Positions 17,601 to 26,770 of a stretch of DNA of 64,000 nt are shown here, one piece after another. The stretch is taken from positions 30,748 through 94,747 of the forward strand of contig JAHREW010000025.1 of assembly GCA_020883125.1 (NCBI GenBank). Direction: 5' to 3'. This DNA is from Microcoleus sp. CAWBG506 (GTDB lineage Bacteria; Cyanobacteriota; Cyanobacteriia; Cyanobacteriales; Microcoleaceae). Within the stretch, counting starts at the first letter, position 1. Each line of letters begins with the position of its first letter. A model generated the notes under the pieces. That model did no database searches, was not told where the DNA came from, and saw only the letters and a program-made list of their open reading frames with translations. A program made the position numbers and the translations under genes.

Positions 17601-20019
17601 CCTAGAGCCAATGTTGCAGCAGGTTCTTGCCACCAACGAACCGTTTTTAAACATAGAAGTTTCCGGCACAACCCTCAGTCAACCGGGCGTCATGCGGTAT
17701 TGGCTAGCCTCTTACTTTCCTTTGCCAGGAAAAAACGGTAAGCCGATCGGTGTCGGCGGAGTAGCCGTAGAAATTACCGATCGCAAACAAGCAGAACAAG
17801 AACGCGATCGGTTTTTCACCCTTTCCCTAGACTTGCTGTGCATCGCCGATTTTGAAGGCAAATTCAAGCGCGTCAATCCCGCCTGGGCAACAACCCTCGG
17901 CTACACTTTAGAAGAACTACAAGAACAACCTTTTCTCAATTTTGTTCATCCAGACGATCGCCAACATACCGCATCCGAAGCTAACAAAATAGCTCAGGGA
18001 GTCGAAACAATCGCTTTTGAAAATCGCTACCGCTGCAAAGACGGCTCCTACAAGTGGCTGTCGTGGAAATCACGACCTTTACCCGAAGAAAAGATCATGT
18101 ATGCAGTGGCTCGCGACATTACCCAAAGCAAACAAGCAATTAGTCAATTACAAGAAACAACCACCCAGTTAGCCCGTTCCGAATCCGAATTTAGACAACA
18201 AACCAATCTCTTGCAACTGCTAATTGATAGCATTGGTGAAGGCGTAGTTGCAGCCGACACAAAAGGCAATTTTTTCCTGTTCAACCCCGCTGCCGAAAAT
18301 ATATTTGGCTTGGGTTCAACAGACACACTGCCCGACGAGTGGTCGGCAAAATACGGTTTATTTTTGAGCGATGGAGTTACTCCCTATCCCACCGCCGACA
18401 TACCTTTAACGCGGGCCATTCGAGGAGAAGTAGTTGACGACGCAGAGGTTTTCACCAGGCACGCAGGCAAGCCAGAGGGTGTGTGGGTAAAAATTAACGC
18501 CCGGCCGCTCAAAGACGAAACAGGGGCGATCCAAGGTGGGGTAGTTGTCTGTCGCAACGTGACCGAGGAAAGAGCATCCCAGCAACGAATGCAGCAGTTA
18601 GCCGAGGCACAAGAAGGCTTGCTGCAAGAACTTAAAACGCGGCAAAATGCCCTCGATGAAGCTGCAATTGTCAGCGAAACAGACCTCAAAGGAATGATTA
18701 CCTACGTCAACGAAAGATTCACTCAAGTATCTGGTTACAGCATGGGAGAACTGCTCAACCGCGACCACCGGATCGTCAATTCCGGCTATCATCCCAAATC
18801 ATTTTTTCAAGAAATGTGGCTAACAATTTCTCGCGGCTTGGTGTGGAAAGGAGAAATCAAAAATATGTGCAAAAATGGCTCATTTTATTGGGTTGATTCG
18901 ACGATCGCCCCGATTTTTGATACCAGCGGCCAAATCGTTAAATATATCGCCATCCGCTTTGATATCACTGAACGCAAAGAGGCAGAAGAAGGATTAGAAA
19001 AATTTGCAGCAGAACGCAAAGCAGAAGCTGATTCGATGACACAGCAAGTCCTCAAATTATTGGGAGAAATCAAAGGCGCGGCTCAAGGTGATTTGACCGT
19101 TAGGGCTGAAGTTACTAACGATGTTTTAGGTGCGGTCGCCGACTCATTTAACTTCCTGATTGGTTCCCTCCGAAAAGTAGTAACTGGAATTCAAACTTTA
19201 GCAGAATTAGTAACATTTGCCACCGATGAATCAATTACAAACACCAGCGAACTTACCGAACAAGCTGAAATTCAAGCAGTCAAAATATCTGCGATTATGC
19301 GAGAAATCGATCGCATTGTCAACTCAATCCGTGACGTGCGAGATGTTTCGGTGCGTGCCGAAACAGTCGCCCAACAGTCTTCTCACACCGCTGAAGCCGG
19401 CGGTATGGCGGTCGATCGAGCCGTCGAAGGCATTAACGAACTCCGATTGACGATCGCCTCAACCTCAAAAATGATGAAACGTTTAGGTGAGTCTTCCCAA
19501 CAAATCGGCAAAATTGTGACATCTATTTCGCAACTTGCTTCCCAAACTAATTTGCTAGCCCTCAATGCTACCATTGAAGCCGCGCGGGCGGGGGAACAAG
19601 GTTTAGGTTTTGCAGTTGTAGCCGAAGAAGTGCGAAAATTAGCAGAAAGATCCGCCGGTGCTACAGAAGAAATATCGGAAATTGTCGGTACAATTCAAGA
19701 AGAAATAAGTCGTGTAATGAAGGCAATGGAATCAGGAACACTGGAAGTAGTGGAAGGTACTAAACTCGCCAGCGAAGCCAAAACTCACCTGAATGCCATC
19801 ATCGAAGTTAGCCGGGAAATGAACGCTTTGGTGCAAAATATTACTCGCGCCTCAGCCAAACAAACTATTTCGGCTGAAGAGATTTCTAACAGTATGCAGC
19901 AAGTGAATGAGATTGCGAATACAACTGCTCAAAAAGGTTCGGATGTTAAAGCATCTTTGGACGATCTGTCTGGTTCTGTTTCTAAATTGCAAAAGTCAGT
20001 GGCGAATTTTAGGAGTTAG
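14644..20019 (+). CDS. Methyl-accepting chemotaxis protein with ten PAS domains and ETR-like membrane domain
   Basis: 1791 residues from the ATG at 14644 ([11 protein letters not shown]); a TTG at 14623 is in frame but has no good site. Residues about 20-110 form three membrane segments with SCGFGH (C69, H73) and an earlier Y36/I39, spaced much like the copper/ethylene pocket of plant ETR1. Ten PAS/PAC units follow from about 130 to 1455, several nearly duplicated (for example two starting [11 protein letters not shown] near 800 and 925). Then come a HAMP-like linker (about 1465-1515, [20 protein letters not shown]) and an MCP signalling hairpin with the tip [20 protein letters not shown] near 1625. 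It is a chemoreceptor feeding CheW and CheA. No periplasmic ligand domain is present, so sensing is by the membrane and PAS domains. No CheR or CheB gene is nearby. Confidence 0.9.
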   Translation: MKLLYSSIATSFTLTLPDISQPLLLGVANCIISLCYFAIASLISLGLWRNRQFGFDTFATVTAFIFWSCGFGHSGHAAEHLGLPHSPVWQTVCDWITVMPAIAFLSLSNRYSLLVGSTQILQAKKDTEQALSETTQRFQSIFDQAFQLITLLEPDGTLIEANQTALEFGDYEPSDLLGQKFWYTPWWASSSTNQQQLKTNIKQVSAGKFVREEYEITGVNNQVTVIDLSLKPLLNEAGEVFQILAEGRDITQSKQTEAQLQQLTAELEQRVHERTEQILETNTQLQQEISDRAAVEQQLLRLKSILEATTDWVGMADSEGHSLYLNRAAREILHVGVDSDLAGVSISALTSPKSIDTIMKVGIPSASRDGVWSGETIWQTLEGQEIPVSQVIIAHKSENGEVEFLSTIARNITNRKRTEQALRQNLQMLDLASDALIIRELDGTINYWNQGASRLYGWTKEEALGKVTHSLFHTIFPKQPLASISAQLEQQDYWEGELIHTTNHNTKITVFSRWTLQRDEQGNPKAILETNNDITERKLAEIENQRLISLVESSSDFIGVAAIDGQAIYLNAAGMKLVELQNIEQVKSKTMFDFFASEDTKILREEILPATMRDGLWQGEFRLRNFQTGENIPIDFTLFTVKDPETGEPVGLATVTRDISDRKRAEEMLRDRERLFRAIFDQSFQFIGLLEPDGTMLEVNQTALSATDVGIEDIVGKPFWETPWWDISPEVKQRVREAVAKAAGGEVVRYEAEVLVTGGFVATIDFSLKPIKDDTGKVVLLIPEGRDLSDRIALERELTLRQARFDAFFAASPAGMFITDDQLRFVQFNEKLSELGGQPVSAYIGKTLWEVEPAMASTTFPLYQQVLSSNQAILNMEHSNPTTAQPDVMRDWLSSYFPLPGEDGKPIGIGGFILEVTDRKNLERELALRQARFDAFFAAAPASMFIFDDQLRFVQVNEKLAETTGPSVAEHLGKTVREVVPEMVHTLEPMLQQVLATNEPFLNIEVSGTTLSQPGVMRYWLASYFPLPGKNGKPIGVGGVAVEITDRKQAEQERDRFFTLSLDLLCIADFEGKFKRVNPAWATTLGYTLEELQEQPFLNFVHPDDRQHTASEANKIAQGVETIAFENRYRCKDGSYKWLSWKSRPLPEEKIMYAVARDITQSKQAISQLQETTTQLARSESEFRQQTNLLQLLIDSIGEGVVAADTKGNFFLFNPAAENIFGLGSTDTLPDEWSAKYGLFLSDGVTPYPTADIPLTRAIRGEVVDDAEVFTRHAGKPEGVWVKINARPLKDETGAIQGGVVVCRNVTEERASQQRMQQLAEAQEGLLQELKTRQNALDEAAIVSETDLKGMITYVNERFTQVSGYSMGELLNRDHRIVNSGYHPKSFFQEMWLTISRGLVWKGEIKNMCKNGSFYWVDSTIAPIFDTSGQIVKYIAIRFDITERKEAEEGLEKFAAERKAEADSMTQQVLKLLGEIKGAAQGDLTVRAEVTNDVLGAVADSFNFLIGSLRKVVTGIQTLAELVTFATDESITNTSELTEQAEIQAVKISAIMREIDRIVNSIRDVRDVSVRAETVAQQSSHTAEAGGMAVDRAVEGINELRLTIASTSKMMKRLGESSQQIGKIVTSISQLASQTNLLALNATIEAARAGEQGLGFAVVAEEVRKLAERSAGATEEISEIVGTIQEEISRVMKAMESGTLEVVEGTKLASEAKTHLNAIIEVSREMNALVQNITRASAKQTISAEEISNSMQQVNEIANTTAQKGSDVKASLDDLSGSVSKLQKSVANFRS

Positions 20020-20499
20020 TCATTGGTCATTAGTCATTGGTCATTCAGCAAAAATAAGGAGGAAGTTGTTAGTTGTTACACGAAATTAGGTTAAATCGCA
20101 CAATTCCTGTAGGGGCGGGTTCATCAATAATCTTTAATTCCCACCGACAATCTACATAAACCCGCCCCGTCTAAACGCAAAAAGTGCGATCGCATTTCTG
20201 TCATTGAGGCGAGAAACCGGGTTTCTGAGAAAGTTTTGGATTGAGTACGAGAAATCTAGGAATAAACCCGGTTTCTGAGATTATTTGAGGCGAGAAACCG
20301 GGTTTATCAGAAAGTTTTGGGTTGAGTGGGGGCGGGTTTATGTAGATTGTCGGTGGGAGTGATAAATTAGGGTGAACCCGCCCCTACTAAGGAATGAAAT
20401 TTAATAACTTAACCATCTCCTAATCCGTTAAGCATAAATGGTTAAATTCCCATACTATGCAACTGTCAACTGTCCACTGTCAACTGTCCACTGTTATAT
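20020..20499. repeat. Intergenic nest of dispersed repeats within the chemosensory operon
   Basis: These 480 bases hold no gene. 20022-20046 has TTAGTCATTGGTCATT (STRR class). 20109-20170 and 20328-20397 are two copies, in opposite orientation, of a roughly 60-70-bp element with ends GTAGGGGCGGGTT and AACCCGCCCC and a shared core (CCCACCGACAATCTACATAA). Between them lie two or three copies of GAAACCGGGTTTCTGAGA. 20460-20493 has CAACTGTCAACTGTCCACTG units. The long inverted pair could form a large hairpin and weaken read-through to cheA. Confidence 0.8.
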
Positions 20500-23304
20500 A
20501 TGAATGATAACGATTTAAACGAATTAATAGATGCTTTCACCGCAGAAACCCAAGAATTTCTCCAATCAATGGAGACCAACTTATTGGGGATGGCAACTTC
20601 TGATTTAAAAGAGCGACAAGCCGCGGTTAAAGAATTGTTTCGGGCGGCTCACTCCATCAAAGGTGCTGGTTCGATGTTGGGGTTTCAAAACGTGTCTGCC
20701 GCAGCTCACACTCTGGAGGATTGTTTTGTCATTTTTCGCGATCGCACAGACTTGTCGGCCCTGGAACCGGCAACTGTGACTGTTTTGCTACAAGGTGTGG
20801 ATGCTCTCAAAAAGATTACTACCGAATCAATTCACCACTCCGATGTCAGCAGTCCCGATCAAACAGAAAACTTGGAGATAATCGCCCAAATTCAACTTCA
20901 GTTCGAGCATCTATACGGTAGGCCAGAACCACCGCCAGTTCCGGTAATCACCAAATCGCCGGCCTCAGAAACCCTGAAATTGATTTTTGAACACGAATTA
21001 CCACCAGTCTTAAATCGCCTAGAAACCGAACTTTCCCAAGCTTCAGAGGCTGATTTAGCAACCAGCGTCACCGCACTCAACCAGGTTTATTACCAACTCT
21101 CCGGTTTAGCTGGAATGTTGCAATTGCCAGAGTTTGGGAAAGTTGCCGAACCCCTCAGAGATTTGATCGACTCAAAGGATTTAACACTAGAACAGTTGCA
21201 ATCCCAGGGTTGGGAGATTGCTCAAAACCTACAAACCGCACGAGGGCAAATATTAGCAGGAAAGGCGATCGACCCCCCCAAAATCTCCCCCGCCACTCAG
21301 GAAGAAAGCCAACCAGAACCCAAAACCAAGGACACCCACGCACCATCCACCGCCCCTAAACAATCCCCAGTCCCCAACCCAGGGCGCCCCACAATCCGAG
21401 TAGACTTAGAACGCTTAACAGAATTAGTCAATCTAGTCGGGGAATTAGTCATCAACCGTACCAACTTAGAACTACAAGAATCCGAACTCCGCAGCGAAGT
21501 CAAGCGCATCCGTCGCAGTATTATCGACTTGAACCAATTCGGCGGCCAGTTGCGAGAAGAATATGACAGGATGAGCTTTGGAGACTGGAAAAGTGCCCAT
21601 GACAACCTAGGAATCGGAAAATTTGCAGAACTCAACCAAGAAATTCCCACCATTACTAACGGCCAATCCTCTAAGCCCCATTCTCACTTTGATGTCTTAG
21701 AGATGGATCAATACACAGAGTTCCACTCTACAGCCTCTGAAGTTATCGAAACCACCGAAGCAATTGCTCAATCTGCCACCAAATTAGACTCCTTATCCAT
21801 GAGATTCGAGCGCAGTATCGACCAACTGCGCCGCATCACCGAACAACTACGCAGCCGCGTCATGCAGTTGCGAGTCGTCAGTTTCAGTCGCGCCGTCGAT
21901 CATTTGCCAAGAGCACTCAGGGATATGTGTCTCACCTATGATAAAGATGTCAACCTGCTGCTGTTAGGACGCGATACCAAAATTGACGAAAGTTTGCTAG
22001 ATGCTTTGCGCGACCCCTTGGTACATCTAGTGAGAAATGCTTTCGATCACGGCATCGAAATGCCAGAAATTCGGCAGCAAATGGGCAAGCCAGCCAGCGG
22101 TCAAATTGAAATAGAAGCCCGACACCAAGGCGGCCAAACTATTATCACTGTCGCTGATGATGGTAAGGGCATTGATCCGGAAATCATTCGTCGCAAAATT
22201 GTGAAAAAGGGTTTGGCGACGGAGGAACAAGCCCAAGATTTTTCCATTGCGGAACTCTACGACTTTCTATTTTGGCCTGGTTTTAGCACAGTCGAAGAAG
22301 TGAGCAATCTTTCCGGGCGGGGAGTCGGACTCGACGTGGTGCGAACGAATTTGCGGACTGTGCGGGGAACTGTAAAGGTAGATTCTCGCCTCGGAAAAGG
22401 TACGAGTTTTATCATCAAGCTGCCGCTGTTGCTGTCGATTACTGATGCTTTGATGGTGAAGACCGATCGCAATAAAATAGCAGTGCCCCTCGATGCAGTC
22501 GAGGAAATTCTCCATATTAAAGCCTCGGAAATACACACCGCTGGAAATCAGCCGATGCTGTGGTGGCGGGAGGAATTTATTCGTTTAGTGCGACTCCAAG
22601 ATTTGCTGGAATACAGCGTTTTGGGGCCTGATGCCCCCTCTCCTGACCCTTTGACCCAAGACCACATTCCGGTGCTGGTTTTGGCTTCTAGCGAAGGAAT
22701 GCTGGGGGTGGCCGTGGAACGGCTAATTGGCCAGCAGGAAATTGTGGTAAAACCTTTGCCATCGCCTCTGTCTAAGCCTCGCGGAGTTTTGGGGAGTACG
22801 ATTTTGGGGGATGGCAAAGTTGTAACTATTTTGGATGTGGATGATTTGGTGGGTCAACCTTTGGCAAATAGTTCGATCGCGCCTGTGTCTGGTAAAGTAC
22901 CACATTTGGCACCAACTTCGAGTCAGGCACCGCAGATTTTGGTGGTGGACGACTCTTATACTATTCGTCAATTACTTTCTCTGATGCTGACTAGGGCTCG
23001 CTACCGGGTAGTGCAGGCGAAGGACGGTTTGGACGCCATCGAAAAGTTGCAAAACGGTCTCGATTGCAGTTTAGCGATTTTGGATATTGAAATGCCCCGG
23101 ATGGATGGATTTGAGTTATTGCGATCGATGCGATCGACCCAACGTTTTGCTAAAATTCCCGTAGCCATGCTCACCTCCCGTAGCGGTGAAAAACACCGCC
23201 AAATGGCAATGGAATTAGGGGCAAATCAATATTTCACCAAACCTTATAGCGAAGCCCTACTGTTAGAAGCCATCCCCAAACTAATCAAACATCAAACAAT
23301 ATGA
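20500..23304 (+). CDS. cheA: Hybrid chemotaxis histidine kinase CheA with receiver domain
   Basis: 934 residues. The N-terminal Hpt domain has phosphorylatable His51 (AAHSIKGAGSMLGF). A second helical, Hpt-like segment without a clear His is at about 150-260, followed by a Pro-rich linker. The dimerisation domain begins with RVDLERLTELVNLVGELVIN. The ATPase has an N-box (LVHLVRNAFDHGIE), G1 (ADDGKGIDPE) and G2 (GRGVGLDVV). A CheW-like domain and a C-terminal receiver follow (VVDDSYTIRQLL, phosphoacceptor Asp in AILDIEMPRMDGFE, Lys in YFTKPY). No P2 domain is seen. It autophosphorylates under receptor/CheW control and passes phosphate to its own receiver and to the CheY at 13535. This hybrid layout is usual for cyanobacterial Pil/Hmp-type kinases. 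Confidence 0.93.
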   Translation: MNDNDLNELIDAFTAETQEFLQSMETNLLGMATSDLKERQAAVKELFRAAHSIKGAGSMLGFQNVSAAAHTLEDCFVIFRDRTDLSALEPATVTVLLQGVDALKKITTESIHHSDVSSPDQTENLEIIAQIQLQFEHLYGRPEPPPVPVITKSPASETLKLIFEHELPPVLNRLETELSQASEADLATSVTALNQVYYQLSGLAGMLQLPEFGKVAEPLRDLIDSKDLTLEQLQSQGWEIAQNLQTARGQILAGKAIDPPKISPATQEESQPEPKTKDTHAPSTAPKQSPVPNPGRPTIRVDLERLTELVNLVGELVINRTNLELQESELRSEVKRIRRSIIDLNQFGGQLREEYDRMSFGDWKSAHDNLGIGKFAELNQEIPTITNGQSSKPHSHFDVLEMDQYTEFHSTASEVIETTEAIAQSATKLDSLSMRFERSIDQLRRITEQLRSRVMQLRVVSFSRAVDHLPRALRDMCLTYDKDVNLLLLGRDTKIDESLLDALRDPLVHLVRNAFDHGIEMPEIRQQMGKPASGQIEIEARHQGGQTIITVADDGKGIDPEIIRRKIVKKGLATEEQAQDFSIAELYDFLFWPGFSTVEEVSNLSGRGVGLDVVRTNLRTVRGTVKVDSRLGKGTSFIIKLPLLLSITDALMVKTDRNKIAVPLDAVEEILHIKASEIHTAGNQPMLWWREEFIRLVRLQDLLEYSVLGPDAPSPDPLTQDHIPVLVLASSEGMLGVAVERLIGQQEIVVKPLPSPLSKPRGVLGSTILGDGKVVTILDVDDLVGQPLANSSIAPVSGKVPHLAPTSSQAPQILVVDDSYTIRQLLSLMLTRARYRVVQAKDGLDAIEKLQNGLDCSLAILDIEMPRMDGFELLRSMRSTQRFAKIPVAMLTSRSGEKHRQMAMELGANQYFTKPYSEALLLEAIPKLIKHQTI

Positions 23305-23455
23305 TTAACGAACCGCGAAGACACAAAGAGCGCGAAGAAAGAACAGCATTTTCTTCCTTCCCCCTTGGGGAGTAGAGGGTGGCAGGGGGGTTCTTCCTTC
23401 GCGTCATGAGCGCCTTCGCGGTTCAATAATCTTCAATCCAAAATCAAAAAGCGAC
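23305..23455. repeat. Short repeat-containing spacer
   Basis: Inverted GAACCGCGAAG and CTTCGCGGTTC ends (23310-23320 and 23412-23424) enclose the C/G palindrome CCCCCTTGGGGAG (23363-23375). It is a dispersed-repeat composite separating cheA from the second cheW. Confidence 0.55.
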
Positions 23456-23932
23456 ATGACTCACGCCAACTACAATCGCCGCTTCCGCAAGCAGAAACAA
23501 ACAAATGCCAGATCCCCGGTTCGCAAATTAGTTTCCTTTGACCTAGGCAGCGTTTATTATGCTGTTCCGATTGAACGGGTACAGCGGGTTGTCAAAGACT
23601 TTAATCCCTACGGTTTTTTAGATAGTGGTAATAGTTTAGTCAGGCATCAGGAAGAACTAATTACGCTAATTGATTTATCGAAAATATTTAAATCCACTAA
23701 AAGTATGGCTGACTGCAACTACCTAATTGTTTGCACTTTCAATCAAGGCGATCGCTTGGGAATCCCCATTCCTGATATGCCTAAAATTTTAGAAATTTCC
23801 GAAGCTGCTTTTTGCGAAATTCCCCTATTTTACCGCCAACAGCAACTACCTGCGGCTGTAGAAAAGTTAATTAGCGCACCGGATGGTTCCGAAGTCTTTT
23901 ATTTAAATTTGGATTTATTTAGTTCAATTTAG
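23456..23932 (+). CDS. CheW-like adaptor, second copy
   Basis: 158 residues with a CheW-like fold: LVSFDLGSVYYAVPIERVQR, VRHQEELITLIDLSKIF and GIPIPDMPKILEIS. It is shorter and more divergent than the CheW at 14049, with a basic N-terminus (RRFRKQKQTNARS). As the last gene of the chemosensory operon it may couple a different receptor set, or be a CheW-type modulator. Confidence 0.75.
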   Translation: MTHANYNRRFRKQKQTNARSPVRKLVSFDLGSVYYAVPIERVQRVVKDFNPYGFLDSGNSLVRHQEELITLIDLSKIFKSTKSMADCNYLIVCTFNQGDRLGIPIPDMPKILEISEAAFCEIPLFYRQQQLPAAVEKLISAPDGSEVFYLNLDLFSSI

Positions 23933-23991
23933 CTCAATTATAACATAGAATATAAATGGTATTTTGTCAACGATATATGAAAAAAAATACA

Positions 23992-24597
23992 ATGAAAAAA
24001 ATTACAATATTGTCGATCGCCCTACTGATGTTTGCAGCAATTCCAGAATTATCTCATGTGGGACTGGGGCTAAGTGCGATCGCCCAACCAAAAGCCCCCC
24101 AACCACCCAAAAAAGACGACCCCAAAAACCTCGGCTACGTCTCCCCTGAATTTGCCGAAAAGATCTCCCAACAGGAAATTGAGCAAATCAACGCCAACGT
24201 CGAAACTCTGCTGCTAACTCAAAGCTGCATCCGCTGCGACCTCCGAGGTATAAAATTAGTTAACCTCACCTTAAAAAACCCGATCGTTACCGGAGCAGAC
24301 TTATCAGACGCCAACCTCAGCGGAGGTACTTTCGAGATAGCAGATTTTGTCAACACGAACCTAGCACGCACCGACTTAAGCGGCTCAGTTTTAATAGGAG
24401 CCAGAATCAGCAATACTAATTTCAGGAAAGCTAATTTAACAAATACGAATTTAGACGGTGCAGACTTGCGCTTTGCTGACTTGAGAGATGCCAATCTTTC
24501 TAATACGAATCTCCGCAATTCTAACATGGATGGTGCTAGTCTCGATCGAGCAAGTATGGGAGGCACAACCATGCCCGATGGTCGGAAAAATCAATAA
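23992..24597 (+). CDS. Secreted pentapeptide-repeat protein
   Basis: 201 residues from the ATG at 23992 (MKKITILSIALLMFAAIPEL); ATGs at 23977 and 23956 are in frame and cannot be ruled out. A signal peptide of about 30 residues ends near LSAIAQP. After a Pro/Lys-rich segment, residues from about 95 onward are A(D/N)LxX pentapeptides (GADLSDANLSGGTFEIADFV and similar), forming a right-handed beta-helix. One CIRCDL motif contains two cysteines. Such proteins are common in the cyanobacterial lumen or periplasm; the function is unknown. Confidence 0.8.
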   Translation: MKKITILSIALLMFAAIPELSHVGLGLSAIAQPKAPQPPKKDDPKNLGYVSPEFAEKISQQEIEQINANVETLLLTQSCIRCDLRGIKLVNLTLKNPIVTGADLSDANLSGGTFEIADFVNTNLARTDLSGSVLIGARISNTNFRKANLTNTNLDGADLRFADLRDANLSNTNLRNSNMDGASLDRASMGGTTMPDGRKNQ

Positions 24598-24625
24598 TAT
24601 TAAATTCATCATTCCTGACTGCTAA

Positions 24626-25873
24626 CTATATTAACCGCCATGCAATTAAAGCTGCTGTTTTACCTTTAGCCACTATCGGTTCGCAAGGTTCAACCGTTAG
24701 ATGTTGTGACATCCCTTGATAAACAGCATCAGAAATAGTAATCGCACCACCAGGCGTGGCACTTTCTAAGCGTTTTGCTGTATTGACAACATCACCAATC
24801 ACCGTATAAGTCCGAACATCTGCACCGCCAAATAGCCCTTCAATAACGCTCCCGCAATGCACCCCGCAGCCCGCACCAATTCCATATAATTCAAGCATTT
24901 CTAAAGCAGCTTTACTCATAGATTTAGCCGCAGCAATTCCCTGCTGTGGCGTAGCATAAATCGCCATAATTTCATCGCCTGTAAAAGTTATTCTTAAAGG
25001 CTGAAACTTGGCGGCGGCTGGTTCAACACAACGGTAATATTCATTTAGAACCACTGCAACTGTCTCAGGAGAATTTTTTTCGCACCAACTTGTAAAACCG
25101 CGAATATCCATAAATAAAATCGTGCGATCGCACTTTTGAAAAGCCAAACCTGCTGGATTATTAAGCGCAGTTTCCACCACATGACTTCCCATCCCCCATT
25201 CTGCCATATTTCCCAGCAGTTGAGCAGTTTCTTGTAGCTGCTTTCTTTGTTTGACAAGCTGTAGCGACTGCAACCCTAAAAGCAAACCAATAAACACCAT
25301 ACTCCACGTAAGAAACCAGTGCGTTGCCGTCCGCGAAAATGTCACTATCAATTCTAAATTAGCAATTAAATATTGAGACTTAATCCCAATCACAACATAA
25401 AAAGCTACCACCATCAGAGCCCTTACCAAACTTTCCAGTGGAATCAGCCAATCATCAATACCCTTAGCCCAATGGAATCGCAATCCTTGCAAAGTAGCAA
25501 TCATCAGAGAAAATAACCAAAAGACAACGTGACTAGGATTTTGGAAAAAATCTAGCCCGTCTATCGGCACATCAATCAGCGTATAGATACCAACGCAGAT
25601 CAGGTTTCCCCAAAAACGGTGGCATTTCGAGTTCGACAGATACCAAGCCTGAACAAGCATTGCTACTATCAGTAAATATTCAGTTGGATCTGTGATAAAT
25701 TTGAACAAACCAGCTAATATCAAGTCTGATAAACTCTTCAGAATTAAAAAGTGACCGCTGTTACTTAATACTTCACTTAGAAATGCACTGGTGCGGCTTC
25801 CTTGTAGCCTACTGTCCCATACATTTTTTGAGTTGAGACTTTTTTTTGCCGTTTCAATACCTCTATTCATCAT
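24626..25873 (-). CDS. Membrane-anchored class III adenylate/guanylate cyclase
   Basis: 415 residues. The N-terminal 200 residues hold about five or six hydrophobic segments. A short coiled linker leads to a class III cyclase domain from about 235: metal-binding aspartates in FMDIRGFTSW and FTGDEIMAIY, and the transition-state region YTVIGDVVNTAKRLES. The residue four before the second metal Asp, normally the purine-selecting Lys, is Thr (RITFTGDE), so the substrate preference (ATP or GTP) or activity is uncertain. Start is one of two adjacent ATGs at 25873/25870. It would make cyclic nucleotide at the cytoplasmic membrane, possibly linked to the neighbouring motility operon. Confidence 0.85.
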   Translation of the reverse strand: MMNRGIETAKKSLNSKNVWDSRLQGSRTSAFLSEVLSNSGHFLILKSLSDLILAGLFKFITDPTEYLLIVAMLVQAWYLSNSKCHRFWGNLICVGIYTLIDVPIDGLDFFQNPSHVVFWLFSLMIATLQGLRFHWAKGIDDWLIPLESLVRALMVVAFYVVIGIKSQYLIANLELIVTFSRTATHWFLTWSMVFIGLLLGLQSLQLVKQRKQLQETAQLLGNMAEWGMGSHVVETALNNPAGLAFQKCDRTILFMDIRGFTSWCEKNSPETVAVVLNEYYRCVEPAAAKFQPLRITFTGDEIMAIYATPQQGIAAAKSMSKAALEMLELYGIGAGCGVHCGSVIEGLFGGADVRTYTVIGDVVNTAKRLESATPGGAITISDAVYQGMSQHLTVEPCEPIVAKGKTAALIAWRLI

Positions 25874-25990
25874 CTTAATTAAAGGTCAGCGACCAGAGAA
25901 TTATTGTATACCATTTCCCCAAAAAAGATGCAACTGTAGAGAGGATTCAAACCACGATATTCATCAGTCATTCCCTAAAAAACAATGGTA

Positions 25991-26575
25991 TTAGCTATCT
26001 TCCTCTGTTGTTTGCGGGCGACGTTTGCGAAAAATACCAGTCATATTGATTCCTGTTACCAGCATAAAAATCACACCCAAACCCACCAAAAACACATAGA
26101 TTGGCATCAAAAAATCTCCCAAATATTCTCCTTGGTGGATATTCAAAAAAACTTCTCCTACCTCTTTCGGCATCTTAAACCAGCTTCTGCCAACTCGGTA
26201 GATTACACCTGTCATCGTACTGACTGTTAAAGGCAATAAAATAATCGGCGCAGCAATACGGTGAACCTTACGAAAATCAAGTTTAGCACCGGGTCTTTCA
26301 GGGCGTGCGCCACCAAAAAATTTGGTCATCGTCAAACCAGTGACTATCAGCCCAATCACTCCCAAAGCCAGCAAAAGCACATAAAAGGGTCTGAGTTCCT
26401 TTCCGAGATAGCTTCCTTGGTGAATATCCATAAAAATCTCAGCAGCATCACCTTCTATGCCAAACCAATCTTCTCCCAGCCGATAGGCAACTCCCGTTAT
26501 GGCACTCAATAGTAAAGGGATGAAAATAATCGGTGCAACTTGGCGGTGAAGTTTGCGAAAGTTAGCGCTAGCCAT
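25991..26575 (-). CDS. PepSY-associated membrane protein
   Basis: 194 residues made of two similar halves, each with two membrane helices: FRKLHRQVAPIIFIPLLLSA near residue 5 and FRKVHRIAAPIILLPLTVS near residue 100. Each half also carries an IHQG(S/E)YLG motif. This is the PepSY-TM fold, found in proteins often linked to iron-siderophore uptake and ferric reduction. The conserved HR and DIHQG/NIHQG histidines may bind haem or metal (inference). Cytoplasmic membrane location is expected. Confidence 0.75.
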   Translation of the reverse strand: MASANFRKLHRQVAPIIFIPLLLSAITGVAYRLGEDWFGIEGDAAEIFMDIHQGSYLGKELRPFYVLLLALGVIGLIVTGLTMTKFFGGARPERPGAKLDFRKVHRIAAPIILLPLTVSTMTGVIYRVGRSWFKMPKEVGEVFLNIHQGEYLGDFLMPIYVFLVGLGVIFMLVTGINMTGIFRKRRPQTTEEDS

Positions 26576-26770
26576 CTATTTATTATCCTATTTGTTAGAT
26601 GTTTTGTTGTTGACAAATTAGATATTCTTGAACGAACGGGTAGGCAGAAACCGGGTTTTTTTGCGAAAGTATTTCGTTGTTACCCGCAGATTCGGTAAAA
26701 AACCCGGTTTCTTTGGTCGAAGTGGGTAAGTCCTGTTGTGAAAAACCCGGCTACGGCGCAAATCCTAGCA
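26576..26770. repeat. GAAACCGGGTTT palindromic repeat cluster
   Basis: Contains AGAAACCGGGTTTTTTT (26648-26664) and its inverted partner AAAAAACCCGGTTTCTTT (26698-26715), plus a further AAAACCCGGCTAC. This is the same family as 20211-20310. It lies between two genes on the minus strand. Confidence 0.65.

Noticed and set aside
20109..20397. Riboswitch or structured RNA upstream of cheA
   Set aside because: The structure is explained by two inverted copies of a dispersed repeat that also occurs at 62677-62804.
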